Shown: positions 47,773-55,789 of the stretch, one piece after another
How positions within the stretch are numbered: position 1 is the first letter of the stretch
How the letters are laid out: each line of letters begins with the position of its first letter
Assembly: GCF_005280295.1 (NCBI RefSeq)
Contig: NZ_CP040020.1
Coordinates: 496,001-560,000 of the forward strand
Length of the DNA: 64,000 nucleotides
Reading direction: 5' to 3'
From: Brevibacterium sp. CS2
GTDB taxonomy: Bacteria > Actinomycetota > Actinomycetes > Actinomycetales > Brevibacteriaceae
Position numbers and translations under genes: made by a program
The notes under the pieces: generated by a model
The model's input: only the letters and a program-made list of their open reading frames with translations
Database searches by the model: none
Told to the model about the DNA's origin: nothing

Positions 47773-47783
47773 TCTGGGTGGAA

Positions 47784-48362
47784 TCAGGCGTCGGTCATCG
47801 CGGCGCGCTTCTCGCGTGCGCCGACGAGCGCCTCGCCCCAGAGCACCATGTCGTCGATCATCGAGGCGAACGGCTGGACCGAGACCTCCTGCGGAGTGAA
47901 CTGCCCGTCGGTGAAGTCGGTGAAGATGCTGAAGGAGGTCTGGTCGCGCACCACGGCGACCCGCGAGTTCGCGAGGATCAGGCGCAGGTGCTCGGCCGCG
48001 CGCACGCCTTTGTCGGCGCCGTAATTCACGATGCCGGCGACCTTGTGGTTGAACTCGAGGCTGACGTAGTCGAGGGCGTTCTTGAGGCCGCCGGGGACCG
48101 AGTGGTTGTACTCGGGGGTGACGAAGATGTAGCCGTCGAACTCGGCGAGCTTGGCGCCCCACGCCTTGGTGTGGTCGTTCTGGTACATGTGCGCGCCCGC
48201 CGGGATCGGCTCATCGAGGACCGGTAGGTCGAAGTCGTCGAAGCGCACGATCTCGGCCTCGATCCCGCCGCGGGCGGCGAGCTGCTGGGCCATCCAGTCG
48301 ACGACCTGGGGGTTGAGGGCATTGGGTCGGTTGGTCCCGGCGATGATGGCGATCTTCAGCAT
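47784..48362 (-). CDS. NADPH-dependent FMN reductase
   Basis: A 192-residue flavodoxin-like reductase: IIAGTNRPNALNPQVVDWM (FMN phosphate loop), FVTPEYNHSVPGGLKNALDY (family signature) and AEHLRLILANSRVAVVRDQ. Such enzymes reduce FMN, quinones or azo/nitro compounds. The ATG at 48362 follows CAGGAGAGAC. An inverted repeat AACTT-N6-AAGTT at 48488-48503 in the upstream gap may be a MarR- or HxlR-type operator. Confidence 0.88.
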   Translation of the reverse strand: MLKIAIIAGTNRPNALNPQVVDWMAQQLAARGGIEAEIVRFDDFDLPVLDEPIPAGAHMYQNDHTKAWGAKLAEFDGYIFVTPEYNHSVPGGLKNALDYVSLEFNHKVAGIVNYGADKGVRAAEHLRLILANSRVAVVRDQTSFSIFTDFTDGQFTPQEVSVQPFASMIDDMVLWGEALVGAREKRAAMTDA

Positions 48363-48487
48363 GTCTCTCCTGTGTAGGCTGGCGGATGTCGAGGGGGATC
48401 TCGTGCGGCGGTGCCGGACTTCCGAGACCGCCGATGCTGCGGCGGTGGCCGACCGAAGACCCGGATCCCTGCGTCTTCACTCAGACT

Positions 48488-48503
48488 AACTTAGTTCAAA
48501 GTT
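48488..48503. promoter_or_regulatory. AT-rich inverted repeat upstream of the FMN reductase
   Basis: AACTTagttcaAAGTT, within an AT-rich patch (about 48482-48515) that contrasts with its surroundings. It is 125 bp before the reductase start and 260 bp before the YihY gene in the 401-bp divergent gap 48363-48763. The rest of the gap is GC-rich and shows no gene. Confidence 0.45.
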
Positions 48504-48763
48504 GAATCATTCCATGACCAGTAAGGGTTTCCTCACAGCGCCGCCCCACCCGGCACCGTGCCGCCGACTCCTCCCCACCGCCGCCGAGGCGCCCGCCACC
48601 CGGCACCGCCCTCGGCCCGGCGCCCACCGCTCCACCGGCCTCACCGCTCCACCGCCCTCACCGCGCCACCGGCCGCCCGGCGCGCGGCCGCCCGGTACGA
48701 CCGGCGTACACTCACGCAAGACCCCTTGATGCAATCCCCGCCCGCGCAGCGAACGGAGCCGGC

Positions 48764-49876
48764 ATGGCCAGCCACGAGAAGCACATCGAGAGTCCCCTGT
48801 CCGGCATCGACGACACCGCGCATCCGCCCCGGCGGGTGCGGCACCCGTCCCACGCCGACAAGCCGGACTCCCCGAGCGATCTCACCAAGCCCTCGTGGAA
48901 GAACATCGCGCGCACGACGTACCGGGAGTACCTCGACGACGAGTGCATGGACCTGGCCGCCGGACTCACCTATCGCATGGTGCTGTCGACGTTCCCCGCG
49001 CTCATCGCGCTCGTGTCCATGCTCAGCCTCGTGGGCCAGAGCGGATCGCTCGAAACCGTCCTCCGGCAGGCCGACCGCGTGGTCCCCGCGGACACGTGGA
49101 AGACCATCGAGCCAGCGCTCTCCGCGGTCCTCACCGCTCCTGCCCCCGGGCTCGGCCTCGTCCTCGGTCTCGTCATCGCACTGTGGACGGCCTCGGGCTA
49201 CACCAAGGCATTCGGCCGGGCCATGAACCGGATCTACGACGTCCCAGAGGGACGCGGTCTCATCAAGATCAACGTCCAGATGTACGGACTCACCGCCCTG
49301 CTACTGGCCCTCGGCGCGATCGCACTCGTGATCTTCGTCGTGTCCGGCCCGATCGCGGAGTTCATCGGCGGTCTCATCGGACTCGGCGGGACGGCGGTGA
49401 CGGTGTGGAACATCGCCAAGTGGTTCCTGCTCGCCGGCGTCGTCATCGTCGTCGTCGCGCTCCTCTACTACGCCACCCCCAACGTCAAGCAGCCGCGGTT
49501 CCGCTGGATCAGCATCGGCGCCGTCGTCGCGATCGTCGTCTCAGTCCTCGCGACCCTCGGTTTCTTCTTCTACGTGACGAACTTCGGCAACTACAACGCG
49601 ACCTATGGGGCGCTCGCCGGCGTCGTCGTCCTGCTCCTGTGGCTCTACATCGTCAACGCGGTGCTCCTCCTCGGAGCGGAGATCGATGCCGAGCTCGAGC
49701 GCGGTCGCGAGCTCCAGGCGGGACTGCCGGCCGAGCGGGAGATCCAGCTGCCGCCGCGCGACACCACCGCGAGCGACACCCGTGAGAAGAACTTCGCCGA
49801 GGACGTCGAGCGGGCGCGCGCCCTGCGGATCTCCGCGGGCGAGACCTCCGAACCCGACGAGGCGCCCCGCAGCTGA
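48764..49876 (+). CDS. YihY/UPF0761 (BrkB-like) membrane protein
   Basis: A 370-residue protein with a hydrophilic leader (1-50), then six hydrophobic helices. Family marks include DECMDLAAGLTYRMVLSTFPALIALVS, ASGYTKAFGRAMNRIYDVPEGRG, YYATPNVKQPRFRWISIGA and FGNYNATYGALAGVVVLLLWLYIVNAVLLLGAEIDAE. Formerly misnamed ribonuclease BN; the role is unknown, perhaps transport. The C-terminal tail (about 315-370) is charged and disordered. Confidence 0.92.
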   Translation: MASHEKHIESPLSGIDDTAHPPRRVRHPSHADKPDSPSDLTKPSWKNIARTTYREYLDDECMDLAAGLTYRMVLSTFPALIALVSMLSLVGQSGSLETVLRQADRVVPADTWKTIEPALSAVLTAPAPGLGLVLGLVIALWTASGYTKAFGRAMNRIYDVPEGRGLIKINVQMYGLTALLLALGAIALVIFVVSGPIAEFIGGLIGLGGTAVTVWNIAKWFLLAGVVIVVVALLYYATPNVKQPRFRWISIGAVVAIVVSVLATLGFFFYVTNFGNYNATYGALAGVVVLLLWLYIVNAVLLLGAEIDAELERGRELQAGLPAEREIQLPPRDTTASDTREKNFAEDVERARALRISAGETSEPDEAPRS

Positions 49877-49960
49877 TCGCCGCAGGGCGCCTCGGGAGCG
49901 CCCCCTCGCACCTGAGGCCGCGCTTCGGGGGCCCGGACCTCGGACTCCGGAGATCGAGCC

Positions 49961-51022
49961 TCAGGCTCGGGCCTCGAGGATGACCTTGAGCGCCTTGGTC
50001 TCCGCTGCGCGACCGAACACGTCGTAGGCCTCGATGATGTCGTCGAGCTCGAAGGTGTGCGAGACGAACGGCGTGGCATCGAGCTTCTTCGAGGCGACCA
50101 TCTTGAGCAGGGTGTCGGTGGTGTTGGCATTGACCAGACCCATCGTCATCGCGATGTTCGAGATCCACAGGGTGTCGAGCGGCAGGTCCACCCCGGTCCC
50201 GTGCACGCCGACGTTCGCCACGGTGCCGGCCGGGCGGACGATGTCGAGGCACATGGTGAAGGTCTGCGGGATGCCGACGGCCTCGATCGCCACGTCGACG
50301 CCGAGATTGTCGGTCATTGCCATGACCTGGTCCTTCCAGTCCGCGTCCGAGGACACCACGCCGTCGGTCGCGCCGAACTTCTTCGCCTCCTCCACGCGGT
50401 TCGCGTCGAGATCGATGGCGATGACCCGTGAGGGACCGTAGAGGTCGGCGGTGAGCATCGCGGCGAGGCCCACCGGCCCGGCGCCGATCACGGCGACGAC
50501 ATCGCCGGGCTTGACGCGCCCGTACTGCACACCGATCTCGTGACCCGTGGGCAGGATGTCGGACAGGAGCACGCCCTCGGCGTGGCTCACACCCTCGGGC
50601 AGCTGGTGGAGCGAGGTCTCCGCGTAGGGCACGCGGACGTACTCGGCCTGCGTTCCGTCGATGAGGTGGCCGAAGATCCAGCCGATGCCCTCCGCACCCT
50701 CCGCCCCGAGGCAGTGGGAGTTCACGCCCTGCTTGCAGTAGGAGCAGCGGCCGCAGGCGGACACGCACGAGATGATGACGCGGTCGCCCACGGACAGCGT
50801 CGTCACCGCGGAGCCCACCTCGGTGATGGTGCCGACGCCCTCGTGCCCGAGGATCCGACCCTCGGTCACCGCGGGGACATCGCCCTTGAGGATGTGGAGG
50901 TCGGTGCCGCAGATGGTCGTGGTGTCGATCTTGACGATGACATCGCTGGGCTGCTGGATCGTGGGGTCCGGCACCTCGTCCCAGGACTTCTGACCGGGGC
51001 CGTGGTAGACGAGAGCTTTCAT
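49961..51022 (-). CDS. Zinc-dependent alcohol dehydrogenase (secondary-alcohol type)
   Basis: A 353-residue MDR enzyme with Cys38 (TICGTD), His60-Glu61 (GHEGVG), structural cysteines 90, 93, 96 and 104 (CGRCSYCKQGVNSHC) and the cofactor motif VIGAGPVGLAAM. The overall pattern (MKALVYHGPGQKSW, TTTICGTDLHILKGD) matches isopropanol and butanediol-type dehydrogenases. GAAGGAG lies upstream of the ATG at 51022; an in-frame extension to 51127 covers regulatory DNA and is rejected. A CRP/GlxR-like site lies 80-95 bp upstream. Confidence 0.9.
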   Translation of the reverse strand: MKALVYHGPGQKSWDEVPDPTIQQPSDVIVKIDTTTICGTDLHILKGDVPAVTEGRILGHEGVGTITEVGSAVTTLSVGDRVIISCVSACGRCSYCKQGVNSHCLGAEGAEGIGWIFGHLIDGTQAEYVRVPYAETSLHQLPEGVSHAEGVLLSDILPTGHEIGVQYGRVKPGDVVAVIGAGPVGLAAMLTADLYGPSRVIAIDLDANRVEEAKKFGATDGVVSSDADWKDQVMAMTDNLGVDVAIEAVGIPQTFTMCLDIVRPAGTVANVGVHGTGVDLPLDTLWISNIAMTMGLVNANTTDTLLKMVASKKLDATPFVSHTFELDDIIEAYDVFGRAAETKALKVILEARA

Positions 51023-51099
51023 GGTGTCTCCTTCGCAGTATCGCGGCGCCGGGATGACTCCGCGGCATGTTCCTATAGTCGAACCCGCATATGCGAACA

Positions 51100-51115
51100 C
51101 GTGATGGCCATCACA
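51100..51115. promoter_or_regulatory. CRP/GlxR-like binding site
   Basis: cGTGAtggccaTCACa, matching the TGTGA-N6-TCACA consensus at nine of ten positions and sitting in a near-perfect 22-bp palindrome (51097-51118). It lies between the divergent alcohol dehydrogenase and enoyl-CoA hydratase genes. In Corynebacterium GlxR controls alcohol and acetate genes through such sites. Confidence 0.55.
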
Positions 51116-51247
51116 TGTCGGGAGCATGCCGTCCGCATAACGGACCCACCGCCGGACTCACCGCCGCAGCCCACCGAACGCCCCTCGCCCGCTCTGCGGA
51201 CACGCGTTGACCGCCCCGTGAGCCCTCCATAGACTCGGGAGCAGTAC

Positions 51248-51263
51248 CTGAACGATTGTTCAG
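51248..51263. promoter_or_regulatory. TetR-type operator of the acyl-CoA operon (site 1)
   Basis: CTGAACGATTGTTCAG, a perfect 6-4-6 inverted repeat 45 bp before the enoyl-CoA hydratase ATG. The core GAACGATTGTTC recurs, inverted, at 59135-59146. Confidence 0.7.
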
Positions 51264-51307
51264 TTCTGCGGCGGTCGCCGCCGGACCCTGCGTGCGAAGG
51301 AGCACCC

Positions 51308-52099
51308 ATGACCTCGATCGGACCCGAAATCGACTACCGGGTGGAGGACGGCGTCGCTGTCATCACCCTCAACCGGCCCGAGCGTCGCAATGCCTTCAAC
51401 CGCGCGCTGCTCGCCGCCTGGGCCGCCGCGATCGACACCGCCGCCTCCGACCCCGAGGTCAAGGTCCTCCTCATCACCGGCGCCGGCAAGGGGTTCTGCG
51501 CCGGGGTGGACCTCGGCGAGTTCGGTGGGGTGACGGAGACCCTCGAGCGCCGCGCCTACCTCGCCGACGACGTCCACGCCGTCGCGCGCGCCCTCGAGCA
51601 CCTCGAGAAGCCCTATATCGCCGCGATCAACGGTGATGCGATCGGTGCGGGGATGGACATGGCGCTCATGGCCGACATCCGCCTCATCGGCACCGAGGCC
51701 CGGCTGTCGCAGGGGTACGTGCGCGTCGGCCTGGTGCCCGGCGACGGCGGGGCGCACATGCTGCCGCGCATCGTCGGCGAGCAGCGCGCGCTCGAGCTCA
51801 TGTGGACCGGCCGGTTCATCGACGGCGCCGAGGCGACCGAGCTCGGCATCACCATGGCCCACCACCCGGACGGGGAGCTGCTGCCGGCAGCGATGGAGCT
51901 CGCGAAGTCGCTCGCCGCCGGCCCGCCGATCGCGATCCGCACGATCAAGCGCCTGACCCGCATCGCGCGCACCCAGTCGCTCACCGACCACCTCGTCCAC
52001 GCCGCCGCGGAGCAGGCGGTCATCCAGTCCACCGCGGACTCCGCCGAGGCCGTCGCCGCCTTCAAGGAGAAGCGCGCCCCGCGCTTCGAGGGACGCTGA
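51308..52099 (+). CDS. Enoyl-CoA hydratase/isomerase
   Basis: A 263-residue crotonase: NRPERRNAFNRAL, GFCAGVDLGEFGG and INGDAIGAGMDMALMADIRL (oxyanion hole), YVRVGLVPGDGGAHMLPRIVG (second acidic position, Asp rather than Glu, as in some isomerases) and KEKRAPRFEGR. Hydrates 2-enoyl-CoA to 3-hydroxyacyl-CoA or shifts double bonds. GCGAAGGAG precedes the ATG. It is followed after 11 bp by the double-domain ACAD and lies under the shared TetR-type operator. Confidence 0.9.
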   Translation: MTSIGPEIDYRVEDGVAVITLNRPERRNAFNRALLAAWAAAIDTAASDPEVKVLLITGAGKGFCAGVDLGEFGGVTETLERRAYLADDVHAVARALEHLEKPYIAAINGDAIGAGMDMALMADIRLIGTEARLSQGYVRVGLVPGDGGAHMLPRIVGEQRALELMWTGRFIDGAEATELGITMAHHPDGELLPAAMELAKSLAAGPPIAIRTIKRLTRIARTQSLTDHLVHAAAEQAVIQSTADSAEAVAAFKEKRAPRFEGR

Positions 52100-52110
52100 G
52101 GAGGCCGGGG

Positions 52111-54108
52111 ATGAGCTCGACCGAGATCCGCACCCGCATCCGCACCCTGCTCGACGACTGGCTCTCGGCCGGCCGGTTCACCCCGACGGTGGACTGCTGG
52201 CTGCGCTCGGTGGATCGGGACTTCTCCCGCGCGCTCGGCGAGGCCGGGCTGCTCGGCATGACGTGGCCGGTCGAGCACGGCGGCGAGGGCCGGCCGAACA
52301 CCGACCGGTTGGCGCTGACCGAGGAGATGCTGCGGGTGGGTGCTCCGGTCACCGCGCACTGGATCGCCGAGCGGCAGATCGGCCCGGCGGTGCTGCGCGC
52401 CGGGACTCCGGAGCTCAAGGCTGCGATCCTGCCCGACATCGTCGCCGGCCGGGCGATCATCGGGCTCGGGATGAGCGAGCCGGAATCCGGTTCGGATCTG
52501 GCGAGCGTGCGCACCCGTGCCGTGCCCACCGAGGGCGGGTGGCTCCTCAACGGCCACAAGATCTGGACGACCCAGGCGCACAACGCCACCGCGACGTACA
52601 TCCTCGCGCGCACCTCGGACGAGGAGAAGAAGCACCAGGGGCTCAGCGAGTTCGTCATCGACATGGACTCCCCCGGCATCGAGGTGTCCCCGATCGTCGA
52701 CCTCGCCGGAGAGCACCACTTCAACGAGGTTCGCTACACCGACGTGTTCATTCCTCGCGAGCGGCTCATCGGCACCGAGGGCGAGGGCTGGAAGCAGGTG
52801 ATCGAGCAGCTGAGCTTCGAGCGCGGCGGACCCGAGCGGGCCCTGTCGACGTGGGTGCTCGTGCCCGAGGTGCTCGCCGGCGAGGGGCTGCGCACCGACG
52901 AGGGTGCGCTGCGCGACCTCGGACAGGTCGTCGCGGAGCTCTCCGCGCTGCGCCACATGTACCGCCGCATCGCTGCGGCACTCGATGCCGGGGAGGCGCC
53001 GATCCGGCTGGCGGCGGCCTCGAAGTTCATCGGCAACGGGTTCGAGAAGGGGCTCATCGACATCGCCCGCCGCCTCGTTCCCACCCCAGGTGAGAAGCTC
53101 GCCGGCCTCATCCAGCAGGCGCTGTGGGCGTCTCCGGCGTTCGGGATCCGGGGTGGGGCGGAGGACGTGCTGCTCGGCATCGTCGCGAAGCTCGAGCTGC
53201 CGCGTGACCTGTCGAAGGCCACCCCGCAGCCGCGCCTGGCCGACCCCGAGGCGCAGGAGCTCGTCGAGCTCGCCGGGAAGGTCGCCGGCGGCACCCTGCT
53301 CGACGTCGATCGCAGCGATGCCGGGCAGGACCGGCTGCGCTCGACGGTCGAGGACCTCGGCTGGACGCGGGTGTCCGTGCCGGAATCGGCCGGCGGGTCC
53401 GGCGGGTCCCTCGCCGATGCCGGAGCGATCGTGCGCGGGCTCGCTCGCCTCGGCGTCACCGCAGACCTGCCCGAGCACCTCGTCGCCGCGCACACCGGCG
53501 CCGGACTCGGACAGCGGGAGGCCACCGCGCTCGCGTCACTGCTCGACGCCGCGGTGCTCGTCGGCGCGGGCGAGGCAGCACTCGCACTGACCATCGGCCA
53601 CGTCATCGAGCGCGAGCAGTTCGGTGCGCCGCTCGCGGCGGTCCCGGCGGTGAAGTCGTGGATCGCGCGGATGCGCATGCAGCTCGACCTCGCAGTCGAG
53701 TCCTACGACCGCGCCCTCGAGATCGCCGGCGACGGGCTCCTCGCCCCCGGTGCGGACTCCGCCGCAAGCAGGGTCGGTGAGGAAGCGGCGGGCAGCCCGA
53801 CGGCCGAGGCCGAGGCGGTGGGCGCCTCGGGCACGGGCATCACCGACGCCCAGGCCGCCGCCGCGCTGTCGGCGAAGGCGATCGCCGCTCAGGCCGGCGG
53901 GCTCATCGCAGCCCAGGCCCATCAGCTCCACGGCGCGATCGGGATCACCGCAGAGTACCCGCTCCACCACCTCACCCAGCTCATCTGGGCCACCCGCGAT
54001 TCCGGCACCAGCGAGCACGCAGCGCTCGTCGAGCTCGGCCGCCTGGCCCTAGCCGGCGGCGAACCCGTGATCTGGGACCACCTCACCGACTCCGCTCCCG
54101 CGGAGTGA
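52111..54108 (+). CDS. Double-domain acyl-CoA dehydrogenase (two ACAD halves fused)
   Basis: A 665-residue protein. Residues 1-370 are a full ACAD: MSEPESGSDLASVRTRA, NGHKIWTTQAHNATATYILART, then the C-terminal helical domain to FGIRGGAEDVLLGIVAKLELP. Residues about 385-665 are a second, degenerate ACAD with VSVPESAGGSGGSLADAGAIVRGL, FGAPLAAVPAVKSWIARM and HQLHGAIGITAEYPLHHLTQLIW; it carries a Gly/Ala/Glu insertion at 555-580. The layout recalls actinobacterial FadE proteins and steroid-side-chain ACADs built as heterodimers, here in one chain. ATG 52111 follows AGGAGG by 6 nt. Co-transcribed with the hydratase. Confidence 0.88.
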   Translation: MSSTEIRTRIRTLLDDWLSAGRFTPTVDCWLRSVDRDFSRALGEAGLLGMTWPVEHGGEGRPNTDRLALTEEMLRVGAPVTAHWIAERQIGPAVLRAGTPELKAAILPDIVAGRAIIGLGMSEPESGSDLASVRTRAVPTEGGWLLNGHKIWTTQAHNATATYILARTSDEEKKHQGLSEFVIDMDSPGIEVSPIVDLAGEHHFNEVRYTDVFIPRERLIGTEGEGWKQVIEQLSFERGGPERALSTWVLVPEVLAGEGLRTDEGALRDLGQVVAELSALRHMYRRIAAALDAGEAPIRLAAASKFIGNGFEKGLIDIARRLVPTPGEKLAGLIQQALWASPAFGIRGGAEDVLLGIVAKLELPRDLSKATPQPRLADPEAQELVELAGKVAGGTLLDVDRSDAGQDRLRSTVEDLGWTRVSVPESAGGSGGSLADAGAIVRGLARLGVTADLPEHLVAAHTGAGLGQREATALASLLDAAVLVGAGEAALALTIGHVIEREQFGAPLAAVPAVKSWIARMRMQLDLAVESYDRALEIAGDGLLAPGADSAASRVGEEAAGSPTAEAEAVGASGTGITDAQAAAALSAKAIAAQAGGLIAAQAHQLHGAIGITAEYPLHHLTQLIWATRDSGTSEHAALVELGRLALAGGEPVIWDHLTDSAPAE

Positions 54109-54115
54109 GCCCACG

Positions 54116-54173
54116 TCGAGTGGTCACTTCTCTTCGGAGAATCGCGAAGAATCGAAGAGAAGTGACCACTCGA
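54116..54173. terminator. Long-stem hairpin between convergent operons
   Basis: A perfect 21-bp stem (54116-54136 with 54153-54173), arm beginning TCGAGTGGTCACTTCTC, around a 16-nt loop. It starts 8 bp after the ACAD stop and lies 35 bp from the stop of the oppositely oriented phosphatase gene. Confidence 0.88.
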
Positions 54174-54207
54174 GAAGGAACCAGAACACGCTAGGAGAAG
54201 GCGCCGT

Positions 54208-54900
54208 TCAGAAGCTCAGGAGGTCGGCTGCCTCGAGGTGGGAGATCTCGTTGCCGGTGAGCATGATCGCGCGATCGGCGGCGAAGCGCACCCGGGTGAT
54301 CCCGGCGTGGGCGGGCCGGAACAGGAAGTCGCGGCTCAGCCCGTACTCCTCGGCGAGGAACGCGTTGATCACGCCGCCGTGGCAGGCGATCGCCACCTGG
54401 TCCCCCGCATGGCGCCGGGCGATCTCCCAGATCGCCCCGTGGACGCGGGCGCGGAACTCCGCCGAGCCCTCGCCGAGCGGGATCGAGTCCCAGGTCAGCG
54501 TCTCGATCATCTGCCGGCTGGCCGCGAGCGCGCGCTCGGTGCCGACGGCCTGCTCGAAGCTCTGCTCGCCGGGCACGTCCCGGAAGATCCCGACCTCCTT
54601 GAGCCGCTCGTCCACGACGACCTCGACCCCGTGGTGGGCGGCGATCGCCTTCCCGGTGTCGTGGGCGCGGGCAAGGTTCGAGGAGTACACCGCGTCGAGC
54701 CCGGCCCCGGCGAGCGCCTCACCCACGGCGAGCGCCTGCGCACGGCCCTGCTCGGAGAGGTGGGCGTCGTAGGCCATCGACTCCGGGGAGTCCTTGCCGG
54801 CGCGCACCTGCTGGCCGTGGCGGACGAGGTACACGTCCGTCGCATCATCGACGCGGGTCAGCAGTGCGGTGCCGAGGGCCCGCCCGAGGAAGTTGCTCAT
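54208..54900 (-). CDS. Histidine phosphatase superfamily protein
   Basis: A 230-residue phosphoglycerate-mutase-like phosphatase. The catalytic RHG lies in VYLVRHGQQV, a second Arg in YSSNLARAHDTG, Glu in EVGIFRDVPGEQ and the second catalytic His in IACHGGVINAFL. It hydrolyses phosphomonoesters. It is the last gene of the operon with two APH-type kinases and an ACAD, 43 bp after the SDR, so it could remove phosphate from a pathway intermediate or phosphorylated by-product. Confidence 0.88.
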   Translation of the reverse strand: MSNFLGRALGTALLTRVDDATDVYLVRHGQQVRAGKDSPESMAYDAHLSEQGRAQALAVGEALAGAGLDAVYSSNLARAHDTGKAIAAHHGVEVVVDERLKEVGIFRDVPGEQSFEQAVGTERALAASRQMIETLTWDSIPLGEGSAEFRARVHGAIWEIARRHAGDQVAIACHGGVINAFLAEEYGLSRDFLFRPAHAGITRVRFAADRAIMLTGNEISHLEAADLLSF

Positions 54901-54943
54901 GGGTCTCCGTTCAGAGGTGGTCGGTCGGGAAGCCGGGACGCGC

Positions 54944-55789
54944 TCAGCTCGGGGCGCCGCCGTCGACGGTGAGCAGCGCCCCTGTGGTGTAGGACGCGAG
55001 CGACGAGGCGAGGTAGAGCACCGCGCCGACGATCTCGTCCGGCTCTCCCCCGCGCTCGGCGGCGAAGCTCTTGGCCCGCCTGCCGAACGCCTCCATGTCC
55101 CAGTGCTTGGCGATGTCGGTGAGGAAGGTGCCGGGCACCACGGCGTTGACCCTCACGCTCGGCCCGTAGGCGTGGGCGAGGGCGATCTTCGTCGCATTGA
55201 GTCCGGCCTTCGCCGCGGAGTACGGCACGGTCGAGGGCTTGGGGTGGAGCGCGGCGATCGAGGAGATGTTGACGATCGACCCGCCCCCGCGTTCGGCCAT
55301 CCGCTCCCCGAGCAGCGCGGAGAGCCGGAAGGGGCCCTTGAGGTTGAGGCCGATGACCTTGTCGTAGAGCTCCTCGCTGATGCCTGCCACCGAGTCGTAC
55401 AGCGGCGAGGAGCCCGCGTTGTTGACGAGCACGTCGACGCCGCCGAGCTCGTCCCACACCCGGTGGGAGAACTCCGTGCACTGGTCCCAGTCCGCGGCCT
55501 GCAGGGCGTAGGGGTGCACGCGCCCGCCGGTCTCCGTGGTGATCCGGGCGGCGGCGTCCTCGCACGAGGCGATCTTGCGGGAGGCGATCGCCACCTCGGC
55601 CCCGAGGGAGGAGAAGGCGCGCGCCATCTCGAATCCCATGCCGCGCGAGCCGCCGGTGATGACGACCCGCTTCCCGGTGAAGTCGAAGGCCCACCGACCG
55701 GCGCCGGAAGTGCCGGTTCCCGAGGTGCCGGCGGGCGGCTCGGCGGGTGCGTTCCCGCCGTGGCCGGGTGCTGTGCTCTCGGTGCTCAT
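54944..55789 (-). CDS. Short-chain dehydrogenase/reductase
   Basis: A 281-residue classical SDR with TGGSRGMGFEMA cofactor motif, NNAGSSP, ISSIA (Ser), YSAAK (Tyr/Lys) and a VPGTFLTDIAK loop. The first 35 residues are a Gly/Thr/Ala-rich leader. In the levulinate pathway an SDR (LvaD) reduces the 4-keto group of levulinyl-CoA, which is one possible role. The start overlaps the upstream kinase stop by 4 bp (ATGA). Confidence 0.88.
   Translation of the reverse strand: MSTESTAPGHGGNAPAEPPAGTSGTGTSGAGRWAFDFTGKRVVITGGSRGMGFEMARAFSSLGAEVAIASRKIASCEDAAARITTETGGRVHPYALQAADWDQCTEFSHRVWDELGGVDVLVNNAGSSPLYDSVAGISEELYDKVIGLNLKGPFRLSALLGERMAERGGGSIVNISSIAALHPKPSTVPYSAAKAGLNATKIALAHAYGPSVRVNAVVPGTFLTDIAKHWDMEAFGRRAKSFAAERGGEPDEIVGAVLYLASSLASYTTGALLTVDGGAPS

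Noticed and set aside
47305..47783. tRNA or rRNA gene in the repeat-rich gap
   Set aside because: The hairpins do not form a cloverleaf, and no CCA-type acceptor or T-loop sequence was found. No tRNA was recognised anywhere in the window.
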